Of a stretch of DNA of 64,000 bases, positions 43,808-52,840 are shown piece by piece. Below the pieces are notes generated by a model. It ran no database searches. It worked only from the letters and a program-made list of their open reading frames with translations, and was not told where the DNA came from. The stretch spans positions 744,001 through 808,000 of the forward strand of contig NZ_JABJRC010000001.1 in NCBI RefSeq assembly GCF_013131805.1. Reading direction: 5' to 3'. A program made the translations under genes and the position numbers. Source of the DNA: Kribbella sandramycini. GTDB taxonomy: Bacteria; Actinomycetota; Actinomycetes; Propionibacteriales; Kribbellaceae. How positions within the stretch are numbered: the first letter of the stretch is position 1; each line of letters opens with the position of its first letter.

Positions 43808-44610
43808 CCGCCTTGCCGTCCACGGCCAAGGTCAGCCTGGCCCGTACGCAGCTGGAGGTGAAGGAGTTCTTCCGCGAGCGCGAGCAGCTGATCTTCACCT
43901 TCTTCTTCCCGATCATCTTCCTCGGCATCTTCGCCGCCGTCTTCAGCAGCACCGATTTCGGCGGCGGCGTCACCGCGGCCACCTACTTCACGCCCGGAAT
44001 GATTGCCTCCGGCATCTTTCTGACCAGTTTCCAGTCGCTGGCGGTGACGATCGCGATCGAGCGCGACCAGGACGTCCTGAAACGGCTGCGCGGGACGCCG
44101 ATGTCCGCGCAGGCCTACTTCGCCGGCAAGATCGGGCTGGTGCTGACCACCTCGATCATGCAGTTCACGTTACTGCTGCTGATCGCCGGTCTGCTGCTCG
44201 ACGTCGACCTCCCGACCTCGCCGGCCAAGTGGCTGAACTTCCTGTGGATCTTCGTCCTCGGGACGGCGTCCGGCTCGGTGCTCGGGATCGCGTTCTCCGT
44301 CGTCCCGCGGTCGGGGAAGGCGGCGTCCGCAGTGGTGACGCCGATCGTGTTGCTGCTGCAGTTCATCTCCGGGGTGTACTTCGTCTACAGCAGCCTGCCG
44401 GGCTGGATGCGGACGGTCTCCGAGATCTTCCCGCTCAAATGGCTGGCCCAGGGCATGCGGTCGGTGTTCCTGCCGGACGGGTTCGAGGCGGTCGAGCCGG
44501 GCGGCTCCTGGCAGCTCGGCACCGGGGCGATCGTGCTCAGCGTTTGGCTCGTCGTCGGGCTCGTGATCGCCCAGCGGGTCTTCCGGTGGACGCGCCGGGA
44601 CGCGGGCTGA
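43804..44610 (+). CDS. ABC-2 type exporter permease
   Basis: A 268-residue six-helix membrane protein of the ABC-2 family: EREQLIFTFFFPIIFLGIFAAVF at the first helix, MIASGIFLTSFQSLAVTIAIERDQDVLKRLRGTPM, and SGVYFVYSSLPGWMRTVSEIFPLKWLAQGMRSVF near the end. The ATG overlaps the ATPase stop as ATGA. With the ATPase it would export a hydrophobic compound, such as a drug or lipid. The neighbouring kinase and regulator probably control it. Confidence 0.92.
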   Translation: MTALPSTAKVSLARTQLEVKEFFREREQLIFTFFFPIIFLGIFAAVFSSTDFGGGVTAATYFTPGMIASGIFLTSFQSLAVTIAIERDQDVLKRLRGTPMSAQAYFAGKIGLVLTTSIMQFTLLLLIAGLLLDVDLPTSPAKWLNFLWIFVLGTASGSVLGIAFSVVPRSGKAASAVVTPIVLLLQFISGVYFVYSSLPGWMRTVSEIFPLKWLAQGMRSVFLPDGFEAVEPGGSWQLGTGAIVLSVWLVVGLVIAQRVFRWTRRDAG

Positions 44611-44628
44611 TCCTGGGGGTGGAGGAAG

Positions 44629-45852
44629 ATGGTCGTCGTGGAGGCTTCCAGCGAGCGGTCCGAGCAGTTCTGGGCCCGGACCCTGATCGGTTGGCACATC
44701 GTCTTCTGGGTGCTGATGGCGATGCTGACCGTGCTCGGCATCACCTCCGGGCTGCCTGACGGCAAGCGATTCGCGGCGCTCGGCGCGGTCGTCGCGCTGA
44801 GTACGGCGTACCAGTTCGTCGGGCGTCCCGCGATCGGCTCGCGGCGGCGGCTCCCGGCGTACGCGTACCGGCTGGTGCTGCTCGCCAGCTTGATGGTGCT
44901 GGTCGCGCTGCTGCCGCAGGCGGTCTTCCTGATGTTCATCGCGTCCGCGCAGATCTGGCTGCTGAGTGAGGACATCCGGGAGGGCGCCGGGCTCAGCCTG
45001 CTGCTGGTGGTGTGCTGCGGGACGGCGCAGCTGTGGAGCGCGGGGTGGGGCTGGGAGGCGTTCTGGGCGATCTTGCCGTGGATGCTGGTCAGTCTGGTGG
45101 TCAGCCTGGTGTTCGGCATCTGGATCGAGCGGGTGATCGCGCAGAGCGAGCAGCGGGCGGTGCTGATCGATCAGCTGCACGCCGCGCAGGCGGAGCTGGC
45201 CGAGGTCAACCACAGCGCCGGCGTAATGGCCGAGCGGGAGCGGATGGCCCGCGAGATCCATGACACGCTCGCCCAGGGGATGACGAGTATCGTGATGCTC
45301 TCGCAGACTGCGGCGGCCGAGTTGTCCCGAAACGGCGCCGGTGACGGCGTCGCGGCCCGGCTCGGGCAGATCGAGGCGACCGCCCGGGAGAACCTGGCCG
45401 AGGCCCGGGCATTGGTTGCCGCGTTCACCCCAATTGCGTTGTCAGAGGCAACATTGTCCGAAGTCCTGCGGCGGCAGGCCGAGCGGTTCACCGCCGAGAC
45501 CGGGGTGAACGTGGCGGTGGCGCTGGATCTGGACGACGCCGAGGTCGCCGTACTGACGCAGGCCCAGCAGGTGGTGTTGTTGCGGTCGGCCCAGGAGGCG
45601 CTGGCGAACGTCCGCAAGCACGCGCGGGCCACGCAGGTGCAGATCACGCTCGGGATCACCGACGCCGGGGTCGCGATCGCCATTCGCGACGACGGGGCCG
45701 GGTTCTCGACGGCGGCGCCGTCCCCCGGGTTCGGGCTGGCTGCGATGCGCGGGCGGGTCGAGGAGTCCGGCGGGACGGTCCAGGTCGAGAGTGCGCCGGG
45801 GCGCGGTACGACGGTGCAGGTGCGCATTCCTACGTCTCAGGAGACATTGTGA
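44629..45852 (+). CDS. Sensor histidine kinase (DesK/NarX-type, HisKA_3)
   Basis: A 407-residue kinase. About six hydrophobic helices in residues 15-165 form the sensor, followed by a coiled linker and the HisKA_3 dimer domain with RMAREIHDTLAQGMTSIVML, whose His is the phosphorylation site. The ATP-binding domain includes RSAQEALANVRKHARATQVQ and DDGAGF. It phosphorylates the adjacent response regulator. Because it has no large extracellular domain it may sense membrane state or a hydrophobic substrate of the nearby exporter. Confidence 0.93.
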   Translation: MVVVEASSERSEQFWARTLIGWHIVFWVLMAMLTVLGITSGLPDGKRFAALGAVVALSTAYQFVGRPAIGSRRRLPAYAYRLVLLASLMVLVALLPQAVFLMFIASAQIWLLSEDIREGAGLSLLLVVCCGTAQLWSAGWGWEAFWAILPWMLVSLVVSLVFGIWIERVIAQSEQRAVLIDQLHAAQAELAEVNHSAGVMAERERMAREIHDTLAQGMTSIVMLSQTAAAELSRNGAGDGVAARLGQIEATARENLAEARALVAAFTPIALSEATLSEVLRRQAERFTAETGVNVAVALDLDDAEVAVLTQAQQVVLLRSAQEALANVRKHARATQVQITLGITDAGVAIAIRDDGAGFSTAAPSPGFGLAAMRGRVEESGGTVQVESAPGRGTTVQVRIPTSQETL

Positions 45853-46487
45853 TTCGGGTACTGGTGGTCGACGACCATCCGGTCGTGCGATCCGGGTTGA
45901 TCGGCATGCTGTCGGTGACCGACGACATCACCGTCGTCGGCGAGGCGGGTGACGGGGCGGAGGCGCTGGCGATCGTCGAGTCGGCCGCGCCGGACGTCGT
46001 ACTGATGGACCTGCGGATGCCGGGCACGGACGGGGTCACGGCGACCGGGGCGATCGTGGCCGGGTATCCGGCAACGCGGGTGCTGGTGCTGACGACGTAC
46101 GACACGGACACCGACATCCTGCACGCGGTCGAGGCCGGGGCGACGGGCTATCTGTTGAAGGACACTCCGCATGCCGAACTGCTCGACGGCATCCGCGCCG
46201 CGGCGCGTGGGGAGACCGTCTTGGCCCCGCCGGTCGCCGCGCGGTTGATGTCGCGACTGCGGACGCCGTCCGCGGTGGCGGTGCAGCCCTCGCCGCGGGA
46301 GCTGCAGGTGCTGGCCGCGGTCGCCCGCGGGCTCAGCAACGCCGAGATCGGGCGCGAGCTCTACATCGGCGAAGCCACCGTGAAAACCCACCTGCAACGC
46401 CTCTTCACCAAACTCGACGTCGACGACCGCACCCGGGCCGTTACCGTCGCGATCGAGCTCGGTCTGCTGCCTAACCCGCGGGGCTGA
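45849..46487 (+). CDS. Response regulator, NarL/LuxR family
   Basis: A 212-residue regulator. The receiver domain has [12 protein letters not shown] and [12 protein letters not shown] with the phosphoacceptor Asp54; the C-terminal LuxR helix-turn-helix reads [13 protein letters not shown] [42 protein letters not shown]. The GTG at 45849 overlaps the kinase stop (GTGA). It likely activates the adjacent exporter genes. Its 3' end overlaps uppS by 17 bases, convergently. Confidence 0.95.
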   Translation: MIRVLVVDDHPVVRSGLIGMLSVTDDITVVGEAGDGAEALAIVESAAPDVVLMDLRMPGTDGVTATGAIVAGYPATRVLVLTTYDTDTDILHAVEAGATGYLLKDTPHAELLDGIRAAARGETVLAPPVAARLMSRLRTPSAVAVQPSPRELQVLAAVARGLSNAEIGRELYIGEATVKTHLQRLFTKLDVDDRTRAVTVAIELGLLPNPRG

Positions 46488-47307
46488 CCTCGTTCGGCAC
46501 GGCGCCGCCGTACCGGCGATCGCGCTGCGCGTAGATCTCGATCGCCCGCCACAGGTCGCGGCGATCGAAATCCGGCCAGAGGGTGTCGAGGAAGACCATC
46601 TCGGCGTACGCGAGCTGCCAGACCAGGAAGTTCGACGTCCGCTGCTCGCCGGACGACCGGACGAACAGATCCACCGGCGGCACCTCGGGATGGTAGAGAT
46701 GCCGCGCGATCGTCTTCTCGGTGATCCGCTCCGGGTTCAGCTTGCCCGCGGCAACTTCCCGGGCGATCGACTTCATCGCGTCCGCGATCTCCGCCTGCCC
46801 GCCGTAGTTCACACAGAACTGCAGCGTGATGACGTCGTTGTCCTTCGTCCGCTCCTGCGCGTACTCCAGCTCGTCGATCACGCTCTTCCACAACCGCGGC
46901 CGGCGCCCCGACCACACCACCCGCACCCCCATCGCATCCAGCTCGTCCCGCCGCCGATGGATCACATCCCGGTTGAACCCCATCAAGAACCGCACCTCCT
47001 CCGGAGACCGCGCCCAGTTCTCCGTCGAAAACGCATACGCCGAGATGTACTTCACCCCGATCTCGATCCCGCCCTTAATAACATCCAGCAGCGAAGCCTC
47101 CCCCGCCTTGTGCCCCTCCGTCCGAGCCAGCCCCCGCTGCTTGGCCCACCGCCCATTCCCATCCATCACAATCGCCACATGCTCCGGCACCAACTCCCTC
47201 GGCACCCCCGGCGCGCGCACCCCACTCGGGTGCCCCTCCGGCGCCACCACAACCTTCTCCCCCACCCGCTCAACCCCACGACCCCGACGAAGACCCAAAC
47301 GCGACAT
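46471..47307 (-). CDS. uppS: Cis-prenyl transferase (isoprenyl diphosphate synthase, UppS type)
   Basis: A 278-residue enzyme making the long polyprenyl diphosphate carrier for cell-wall synthesis. [21 protein letters not shown] carries the catalytic Asp; [23 protein letters not shown] and [38 protein letters not shown] are conserved motifs. An arginine-rich N-terminal tail of about 30 residues ([12 protein letters not shown]) precedes the core. The ATG at 47307 has GGAGG 8 bases upstream; a TTG at 47313 is too close to it. Confidence 0.95.
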   Translation of the reverse strand: MSRLGLRRGRGVERVGEKVVVAPEGHPSGVRAPGVPRELVPEHVAIVMDGNGRWAKQRGLARTEGHKAGEASLLDVIKGGIEIGVKYISAYAFSTENWARSPEEVRFLMGFNRDVIHRRRDELDAMGVRVVWSGRRPRLWKSVIDELEYAQERTKDNDVITLQFCVNYGGQAEIADAMKSIAREVAAGKLNPERITEKTIARHLYHPEVPPVDLFVRSSGEQRTSNFLVWQLAYAEMVFLDTLWPDFDRRDLWRAIEIYAQRDRRYGGAVPNEVSPAG

Positions 47308-47398
47308 ACCCAAATCCTCCCACCCTCACGGACGGTAACCACCGCCCGCCTGTGGACAACTCCCGTGTGATCACGCCCGAACGCAATAGATTCGTCCC

Positions 47399-47882
47399 AT
47401 GACGGCAATCCCTTCAGTCGAAAGCGTCCGCCAAGACCTGGCGGCCATCCTGACCCGCTTCCGCGCCGGCCAGACCCGGGCTTTCAGCTTCGGCAACGGC
47501 TCCCCCGAAGCCGTCATGCTCACCTACGACGAATTCGACGACCTCGGCGGCGACGACAAGTTCCCGTCCCCCAACGCCGTACTGACACCGGCCGAACTCG
47601 CCCTCCAACTACCCGACCTCCTCCACGCCTCCAGCACCCCCACCTTCTGGGGAGCCATCGCCACCCCAGAAGCAGTGCTGATGTCGGCCCCCACTATCGC
47701 CAACTGAGAGGCGACCCCGAACCGCCCCCCGGCGTCCTCGACGACCCCACCACCCGCATCCAAGCAACCACCCCCTCCCGGACAGCCGCCCCCTCAACCT
47801 GGACGACTGGGCCGCTGCAATGGGGCCGGAGACCCAGCAGATTCTGGAGGAGCTCCGCCAGGAGGACCAGGACGGTCGATGA
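47399..47882 (+). pseudogene. Decayed antitoxin gene of a toxin-antitoxin module
   Basis: The open frame from ATG 47399 (MTAIPSVESVRQDLAAILTRFRAGQTRAFSFGNGSPEAVMLTYDEFDDLGGDDKF) resembles a Phd/YefM-like antitoxin, but it stops at 47707 after ATPEAVLMSAPTIAN. One frame over, from about 47692, reads HYRQLRGDPEPPPGVLDDPTTRIQ, and another frame from about 47769 gives LPDSRPLNLDDWAAAMGPETQQILEELRQEDQDGR ending at TGA 47880-47882. Two one-base losses, at a C run near 47688-47692 and in 47770-47780, join these into one protein. That is a reading across frames, not proof of ancestry, and a sequencing slip at C runs is possible. Confidence 0.65.
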
Positions 47883-48166
47883 CAGCGGCCGGAGGTTACC
47901 TGCTGATCGCAGGCCCGGCGTTCGACCTGGACTATCGACGCATCGACGCTGCCGCACGCAGAAGCCAGGAGGACCGGAGTCCGTCCTGCGGCGTCAGATC
48001 CTCCGCTCCATGCTCGATCTGGCCAACGGCCGATCGGACGGGCATCACGCGCTGGGTTACGAGCCTGGCAAGGGCGACCTCCGGGACTGCGGCCTACGCA
48101 CACACCTGCGCACGCCTCGGGCGACACCTCTTCGACCAGCAGCCAGGCCTGAACCGCTTCGCAACC
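47879..48166 (+). pseudogene. Decayed toxin gene of a toxin-antitoxin module
   Basis: The ATG at 47879 overlaps the antitoxin's final TGA (ATGA). Frame 2 reads YLLIAGPAFDLDYRRIDAAARR, frame 1 from 47977 reads ESVLRRQILRSMLDLANGRSDGHHALGYEPGKGDLRDC, and frame 2 again reads AYAHTCARLGRHLFDQQPGLNRF to 48166. These look like three pieces of one small RelE/ParE-like toxin, with a frameshift near 47975 and a probable deletion after 48090. The family is inferred from overall style only. The following 270 bases to 48436 hold no gene I can support. Confidence 0.6.
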
Positions 48167-48436
48167 ATCGGCGTCGTCACAGCCGTCAACGCGGCCGATC
48201 GCCAGTCCGAAATGGACACCCGCCGAGCAATCGCCCACGCCTGGGCAGGCCAACAGCCACTCCGCTCGTCACGCCCACTCACCGTCGGCACCAGCCCCCA
48301 GACCCACCGTCCCACCGACACAACCCCCAACGCAGCCCCCCGCAACGCCCGGCCAGGACCAACCGGCCGGCCAAGCAGAGAGCACCACTAACTCCGGCGG
48401 TCCAGGAAGGCCCGATCCCCTGTCAGCACACCCTGC

Positions 48437-49435
48437 CTATCCACAAGAACGAGGAGGTGGGTTGACGCTCGCGGCCGGGCCATCGCCGTCTACCAGCACG
48501 GGCCGCAAGTCAATGATGCGAAGCGGCAATGACCGCGTGAAGTCGAGCGGAATGTCGCCCTGAGTGCCACCGCCAGTCCAATGCACGTTCCAGTACGTCG
48601 TTGCCGACACCTGGTAACTGCCGCCCTTCACACAGCGCGAAGTCTTGCTGTACTTGTGTCCGCACGTCGGAGACGCTGCAATCTCCTTCAGCGCTTTGCC
48701 GGCCGCATGCGCCCGGGTGAAAGGCGTGCCAGCACCCCTGCAGGTGACGATCTGCCCGTCGCCCATCGCCCACTCGATCCGATCGACCGTCCCCGTAGCC
48801 GTAATCGTCACCCCACCAAGCGTCGCCGTCTTCGTCTGCGGCCCCGTAGTACTCACCCCCGGATCAGTAACCCACATCCAAATCGGCACATTCACAATCC
48901 CCTCCCGCGTCGCACTCTGGACATACGGCGACACCGCCAGATTCGGGGCCACAAAGTTCATGGTTTCCACCACCTGCCGAGCAGCCTCCGCAGGATCCAT
49001 GGTCACCGGCTCCCCCGGCTCCCGAATAACCGACTCGAACCGCTCGAGCCCTTCCGGACGTCCGTCGACGACATCGAGGATGTGCCAGCAGCGATAGAAC
49101 TTCGTCCCGGGCTTGTACGGCGTTCCGTCCCAGAACATCGTCGATGGTTTATCCGTCTCGGTCAGGTAGCAGCCCGACGCGGCATCGAAGAATCCGTCAC
49201 CTGTGCGGCAGGGCAGCTGCTTGCCTTTGAAGAAACATCCGGTCTGGCTCACCGGCTTCTTACCGTCGTTCTTCTGCGGCTTGGTCGGGTCGACACCAAT
49301 CGAGATCTTGCACTCGCCGCTCAGGCGGTCGACCTCGCAACCCGGTTCATTTCCGAGGCGCGAGGCTGCAATATCGGGTGCCAGGACCGAGCCGCCGATG
49401 AGGAGCGCGGCGGCAGTGAGCGCGGTGGTCAGCAT
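48437..49435 (-). CDS. Secreted cysteine-containing hypothetical protein
   Basis: A 332-residue protein of unknown function with a signal peptide (MLTTALTAAALLIGGSVLAPDIAAS) and many cysteines (GCEVDRLSGEC, TGCFFKGKQLPC, GCYLTE, YRCWHIL, VTCRGAG, TCGHKYS, RCVKGG), suggesting disulfides. The middle contains IWMWVTDPG and GGVTITATGTVDRIEWAMGDG, a beta-rich PKD-like stretch. The ATG at 49435 overlaps the stop of the upstream lipoprotein gene. The pair is presumably co-transcribed. Confidence 0.7.
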   Translation of the reverse strand: MLTTALTAAALLIGGSVLAPDIAASRLGNEPGCEVDRLSGECKISIGVDPTKPQKNDGKKPVSQTGCFFKGKQLPCRTGDGFFDAASGCYLTETDKPSTMFWDGTPYKPGTKFYRCWHILDVVDGRPEGLERFESVIREPGEPVTMDPAEAARQVVETMNFVAPNLAVSPYVQSATREGIVNVPIWMWVTDPGVSTTGPQTKTATLGGVTITATGTVDRIEWAMGDGQIVTCRGAGTPFTRAHAAGKALKEIAASPTCGHKYSKTSRCVKGGSYQVSATTYWNVHWTGGGTQGDIPLDFTRSLPLRIIDLRPVLVDGDGPAASVNPPPRSCG

Positions 49436-49983
49436 TTGGCAGCTCGATTCTTGCCGTGGACGACCTTCCATCGACTGTCGACGAACTTGAGATCACGGGT
49501 ATCCAGCCACCGCGTCGGGGTGCCTGGACGGCGAACGCTCTTGCCTGCAGCATCGACGAAATCCGTCTTCGACGTGTCGATACACGCTTGTACCGAAGCA
49601 GTAGTGACCTTTCCGGCTGCCGGCTCACCCAGCTTTGTCACCTTCGCCCACCGGACCTCGGTGGTTCCCGTGGACTTGACCTTACGGCCCCGGTAGTTCT
49701 CTGCCTGGATCTTCGACGCAGCCAGCTCGACTCCGTCAGCCACCGAAGCCAGGTCGCGCGTATCAGTCCCTCCGCTCCTGGCGAGCGTATCGGTCACCTC
49801 GATGTACCGCCGGTAGGCCGCGACAGCCGCATCTCCGGCCGAAGTCTGCGGGGTGGTCGTGGTCACAGAGGGCATTACAGACGGTGTGAAGGGCGGAGGC
49901 TTGGGGTTGTCGCCGCCACTGCACGCTGTGAGAGCAAGCGTTAGTTGGGCGACGGCCAGGGCCGCTGTGAGCCGGCTGTGCAT
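49429..49983 (-). CDS. Hypothetical lipoprotein
   Basis: A 184-residue lipoprotein (lipobox LTAC, Cys21) with a Pro/Thr-rich linker (PSVMPSVTTTTPQTS) and a C-terminal domain starting AAVAAYRRYIEVTDTLARSGG, similar in style to actinobacterial extracellular domains of unknown function; RWLDTRDLKFVDSRWKVVHG is the likely final strand pair. It precedes and overlaps the cysteine-containing secreted protein. Confidence 0.7.
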   Translation of the reverse strand: MHSRLTAALAVAQLTLALTACSGGDNPKPPPFTPSVMPSVTTTTPQTSAGDAAVAAYRRYIEVTDTLARSGGTDTRDLASVADGVELAASKIQAENYRGRKVKSTGTTEVRWAKVTKLGEPAAGKVTTASVQACIDTSKTDFVDAAGKSVRRPGTPTRWLDTRDLKFVDSRWKVVHGKNRAAKC

Positions 49984-50083
49984 GGTGCCTCCGTGACCGT
50001 TGGTTACTGAGAGTGTCAGTGTTTCATACGGTCGGTTCTGGGTGGCGGGTTATCCACAGGGGTGCCGGCTGTTGGGGGTGGGG

Positions 50084-50818
50084 TTACTGGGTCAGGTCTA
50101 GGTGGGGGAGGGAGCGGAGTTGGTTTTCTTGGTGGTAGGTGAAGAAGGCGGCTATTAGGCCGGTGGCTTCGCGGCGGGTTCGGGGGTCGGCGCGGAGGGC
50201 GGTGGGCCAGTCGCCGGTGAGGAGGGCGGCCAGGTGGGTGACGGTGGTGGGGGCGGGCATGGCGGAGGCTGGGGGGCGGCAGGAGGTGCAGACTACGCCG
50301 CCGGCGGCGGGGTTGAAGGCTCGGTGGGGGCCTGGTTCGCCGCAGCGGGCGCAGTCGCCGAAGGAGGGGGCGTAGCCGGAGATGGAGAGGGAGCGGAGGA
50401 GGAAGGAGTCGAGGACGAGGGAGGGCTCGCGTTCGCCGGTGGAGAGGACGCGGAGGGCGCCGGCGAGGAGGAGGTGGTGCTGGGTGGCCGGCTCTTTTTC
50501 TTCGACGACGAGGCGGTCGGAGGTTTCGAGGAGGACGGTGCCGGTGGTGTAGCGGGCGTAGTCGTTGACGATGCCTTCGCCGTAGGCGGCGATGGATTCG
50601 GCCTGGGTGACGACGTCGAGGGTGCGGCCGGTGGCCAGCTGGAGGTCGACGTGGCTGAAGGGCTCGAGGCGGGCGCCGAAGCGGGACGACGTGCGGCGGA
50701 CGCCTTTGACGACCGCGCGGACCTTGCCGTTGGCGCGGGTGAGGAGCGTGGCGATGCGGTCTGCTTCACCCAGTTTGTGGGTGCGCAGGACGATCGCCTG
50801 ATCCCGGTAGAGCGGCAC
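50084..50818 (-). CDS. recO: DNA repair protein RecO
   Basis: A 244-residue recombination mediator that helps load RecA in the RecFOR pathway. The OB-fold start PLYRDQAIVLRTHKLGEADRIATLLTRANGKVRAVVKGVRRTSSRFGARLEPFSHVDLQL is diagnostic; zinc-ligand cysteines occur in CARCGEPGP and CTSCRPP. The GTG at 50818 is the start. In related genomes recO lies just upstream of uppS; here the two are 2.8 kb apart. Confidence 0.94.
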   Translation of the reverse strand: MPLYRDQAIVLRTHKLGEADRIATLLTRANGKVRAVVKGVRRTSSRFGARLEPFSHVDLQLATGRTLDVVTQAESIAAYGEGIVNDYARYTTGTVLLETSDRLVVEEKEPATQHHLLLAGALRVLSTGEREPSLVLDSFLLRSLSISGYAPSFGDCARCGEPGPHRAFNPAAGGVVCTSCRPPASAMPAPTTVTHLAALLTGDWPTALRADPRTRREATGLIAAFFTYHQENQLRSLPHLDLTQ

Positions 50819-50830
50819 GGGAACAGTGTC

Positions 50831-51682
50831 TCACCCGGCGCCGACAGTACCGGTGAGGAGTTGTTCGAGGCTGATCGGCGCGCGGCCGGTGAGGTCGGCG
50901 ACGGCGGTCGAGGTATGGCTGAGTTCGCCGCTGGCGATGGCGGCGTACGACGTCACCCAGCCGGCCACCTCCCAGGCGGGGGCGTCGAAGGACTCACGGG
51001 AGCGGTAGGCCTCGTCGAGCGTTTCGGGCTCGTAGCGGACCGGCCGGCCCCAGGCGGCAGACAGGACGGCGGCCGCCTCGGCGAGGGTGAAGGCGGTGGG
51101 GCCGGTGAGGTCGTACGTCGCTCCTCCGTGGCCCTCGGTCGTCAGGACGTGGGCGGCCACGGCGGCGACGTCGTCGCGGGCGACGGCGGCCACCCGGCCG
51201 TCGCCGGCGGGGCCGCGGATGGCGCCGTCCTCGGCGACGAAACCGGGGACGAAGTCGAGGTAGAGGTTGTCGCGGAGGAAGGTGAAATCGACGCCGGCCG
51301 CGCGCAGGTGCTGCTCGGTGTGCCAGTGGTCGCGGGCGAAGGTGAAGGTCGCGCCGGGGGCGGCGCCGGCGAACGAGGTGTAGACGATGCGCTGGACGCC
51401 GGCCGCGACCGCGGCGTCAATCGTTGCCTTGTGCAATGAAACCCGATCGGCGGACTCGGTGGCGCTGAGCAGCATCAAGGTGTGGACGCCGTCCAGCGCG
51501 TCGAGCAGCGCGGAGTGTTCCCCGTACGCCGCCGTCGCGACCTCCGCGTTCGGGAGGTCGGGCGCGCGGCCGGCATCGCGAACAAGCAGCCGCTGCCGAA
51601 CACCGGCGTCCGCGAGCAGGCGCGCGATCCGGGAGCCCAGCTGGCCGGTCGAGCCGGTCACGCCGATCAGGTCGCCGCTCAT
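50831..51682 (-). CDS. NmrA-like NAD(P)-binding oxidoreductase
   Basis: A 283-residue Rossmann protein, [20 protein letters not shown] being the dinucleotide-binding motif near the start. No Tyr-Lys catalytic pair of classical short-chain dehydrogenases is apparent, and [46 protein letters not shown] is typical of NmrA/azoreductase-like quinone oxidoreductases (QorB type). The ATG overlaps the aldo/keto reductase stop (ATGA), giving a two-gene unit. Confidence 0.85.
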   Translation of the reverse strand: MSGDLIGVTGSTGQLGSRIARLLADAGVRQRLLVRDAGRAPDLPNAEVATAAYGEHSALLDALDGVHTLMLLSATESADRVSLHKATIDAAVAAGVQRIVYTSFAGAAPGATFTFARDHWHTEQHLRAAGVDFTFLRDNLYLDFVPGFVAEDGAIRGPAGDGRVAAVARDDVAAVAAHVLTTEGHGGATYDLTGPTAFTLAEAAAVLSAAWGRPVRYEPETLDEAYRSRESFDAPAWEVAGWVTSYAAIASGELSHTSTAVADLTGRAPISLEQLLTGTVGAG

Positions 51683-52671
51683 TTGCCGACCAGCTCCATG
51701 CCGCCGGGAGCGTAGCGGTCGCCGGCGACGGCGTCGGGCGGGAAGGCAGCGTCGAGAGTCGCGAGCTCAGCAGCGGTCAGGGCGACGTCGAGCGCGGCCA
51801 GGTTCTCGGCCAGGTAGCTGCGGCGTTTGGTGCCCGGGATGGGGACGACGTCGTTGCCCTGGGCCAGCAGCCAGGCGAGCGCGAGCTGGCCCGGGGTGAT
51901 GTCACGGGCGGCGGCGAGCTCCTTGACCTTGGCGACCAGGTCGAGGTTGCGCTGGAAGTTGGCGCCGGTGAACCGCGGCAGGTTGCGGCGGGCGTCGTCC
52001 GGCTCGAAGTCGTCGGGCGACTGGATCTGTCCGGTCAGGAAGCCACGCCCGAGCGGGCTGAAGGGGACGAACCCGATGCCGAGCTCACGCAAAGTGGGCA
52101 GGACGACGGTCTCGGGGTCGCGCGTCCACAGCGACCACTCGCTCTGGACGGCACTGATCGGATGGACGGCGTGCGCCGCGCGGACCGTGTCGCCGTTCAC
52201 CTCGGACAGCCCGAGGTAGCGCACCTTGCCCGCGGCGACCTGCTCGGCCATCGCGCCGACCGTCTCCTCGATCGGCACCTGCGGGTCGCGCCGGTGCAGG
52301 TACCAGAGGTCGACGTGATCGACGCCGAGGCGGCGCAGCGAGTCCTCCAGGGCCGAGGCCGCGTACGCCGGTGTCCCGTTCACCCCGGTCGGCATGGCCG
52401 AGGAGCCGCCCTGCTGAACCGGGAATCCGAACTTGGTCGCCAGCACCACCTCGTCGCGGCGGCCGGTCAGCGCGCGGCCGACGAGCTCCTCGTTCGCCCC
52501 CGAACCGTAGACATCGGCGGTGTCGAGGAACGTGCAGCCGGCGTCGATCGCGGCGTGGATGGTGGCGATCGACTCGGTTTCGTCCGACGTGACGCCGTAC
52601 GACTGCGACATTCCCATGCAGCCGAGGCCGAGGCGGGAGACGGTCAGGTCACCGAGCTGGGATTCAGGCAT
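51679..52671 (-). CDS. Aldo/keto reductase
   Basis: A 330-residue NADPH-dependent reductase. [21 protein letters not shown] gives Asp50 and Tyr55, and ATKFGF gives Lys80, with [10 protein letters not shown] providing His; these are the catalytic tetrad. PLGRGFLTG and [30 protein letters not shown] mark the NADPH-binding region. The substrate is unknown. It begins at ATG 52671 and heads the pair with the NmrA-like protein. Confidence 0.92.
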   Translation of the reverse strand: MPESQLGDLTVSRLGLGCMGMSQSYGVTSDETESIATIHAAIDAGCTFLDTADVYGSGANEELVGRALTGRRDEVVLATKFGFPVQQGGSSAMPTGVNGTPAYAASALEDSLRRLGVDHVDLWYLHRRDPQVPIEETVGAMAEQVAAGKVRYLGLSEVNGDTVRAAHAVHPISAVQSEWSLWTRDPETVVLPTLRELGIGFVPFSPLGRGFLTGQIQSPDDFEPDDARRNLPRFTGANFQRNLDLVAKVKELAAARDITPGQLALAWLLAQGNDVVPIPGTKRRSYLAENLAALDVALTAAELATLDAAFPPDAVAGDRYAPGGMELVGK

Positions 52672-52840
52672 ACCCCGAACCTACCGCCGGACGGCGTCAC
52701 GAGCAGCCGCACCCCTCCGCATTCCTGTCTGGACAACATCTGTGTGACATTTCGCCGCCCCGCACCACGCCGTCCGCCGCAATCCGTATCTTCGTGCGGG
52801 CAAGGTGAGCCGGGGGGCGAAACATACGGGGGGGTGACAG

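Noticed and set aside
48167..48436. Continuation of plus-strand frames after the toxin remnant
   Set aside because: The sequence becomes Pro/Thr/Arg-rich with no domain in any frame; I do not call a gene.
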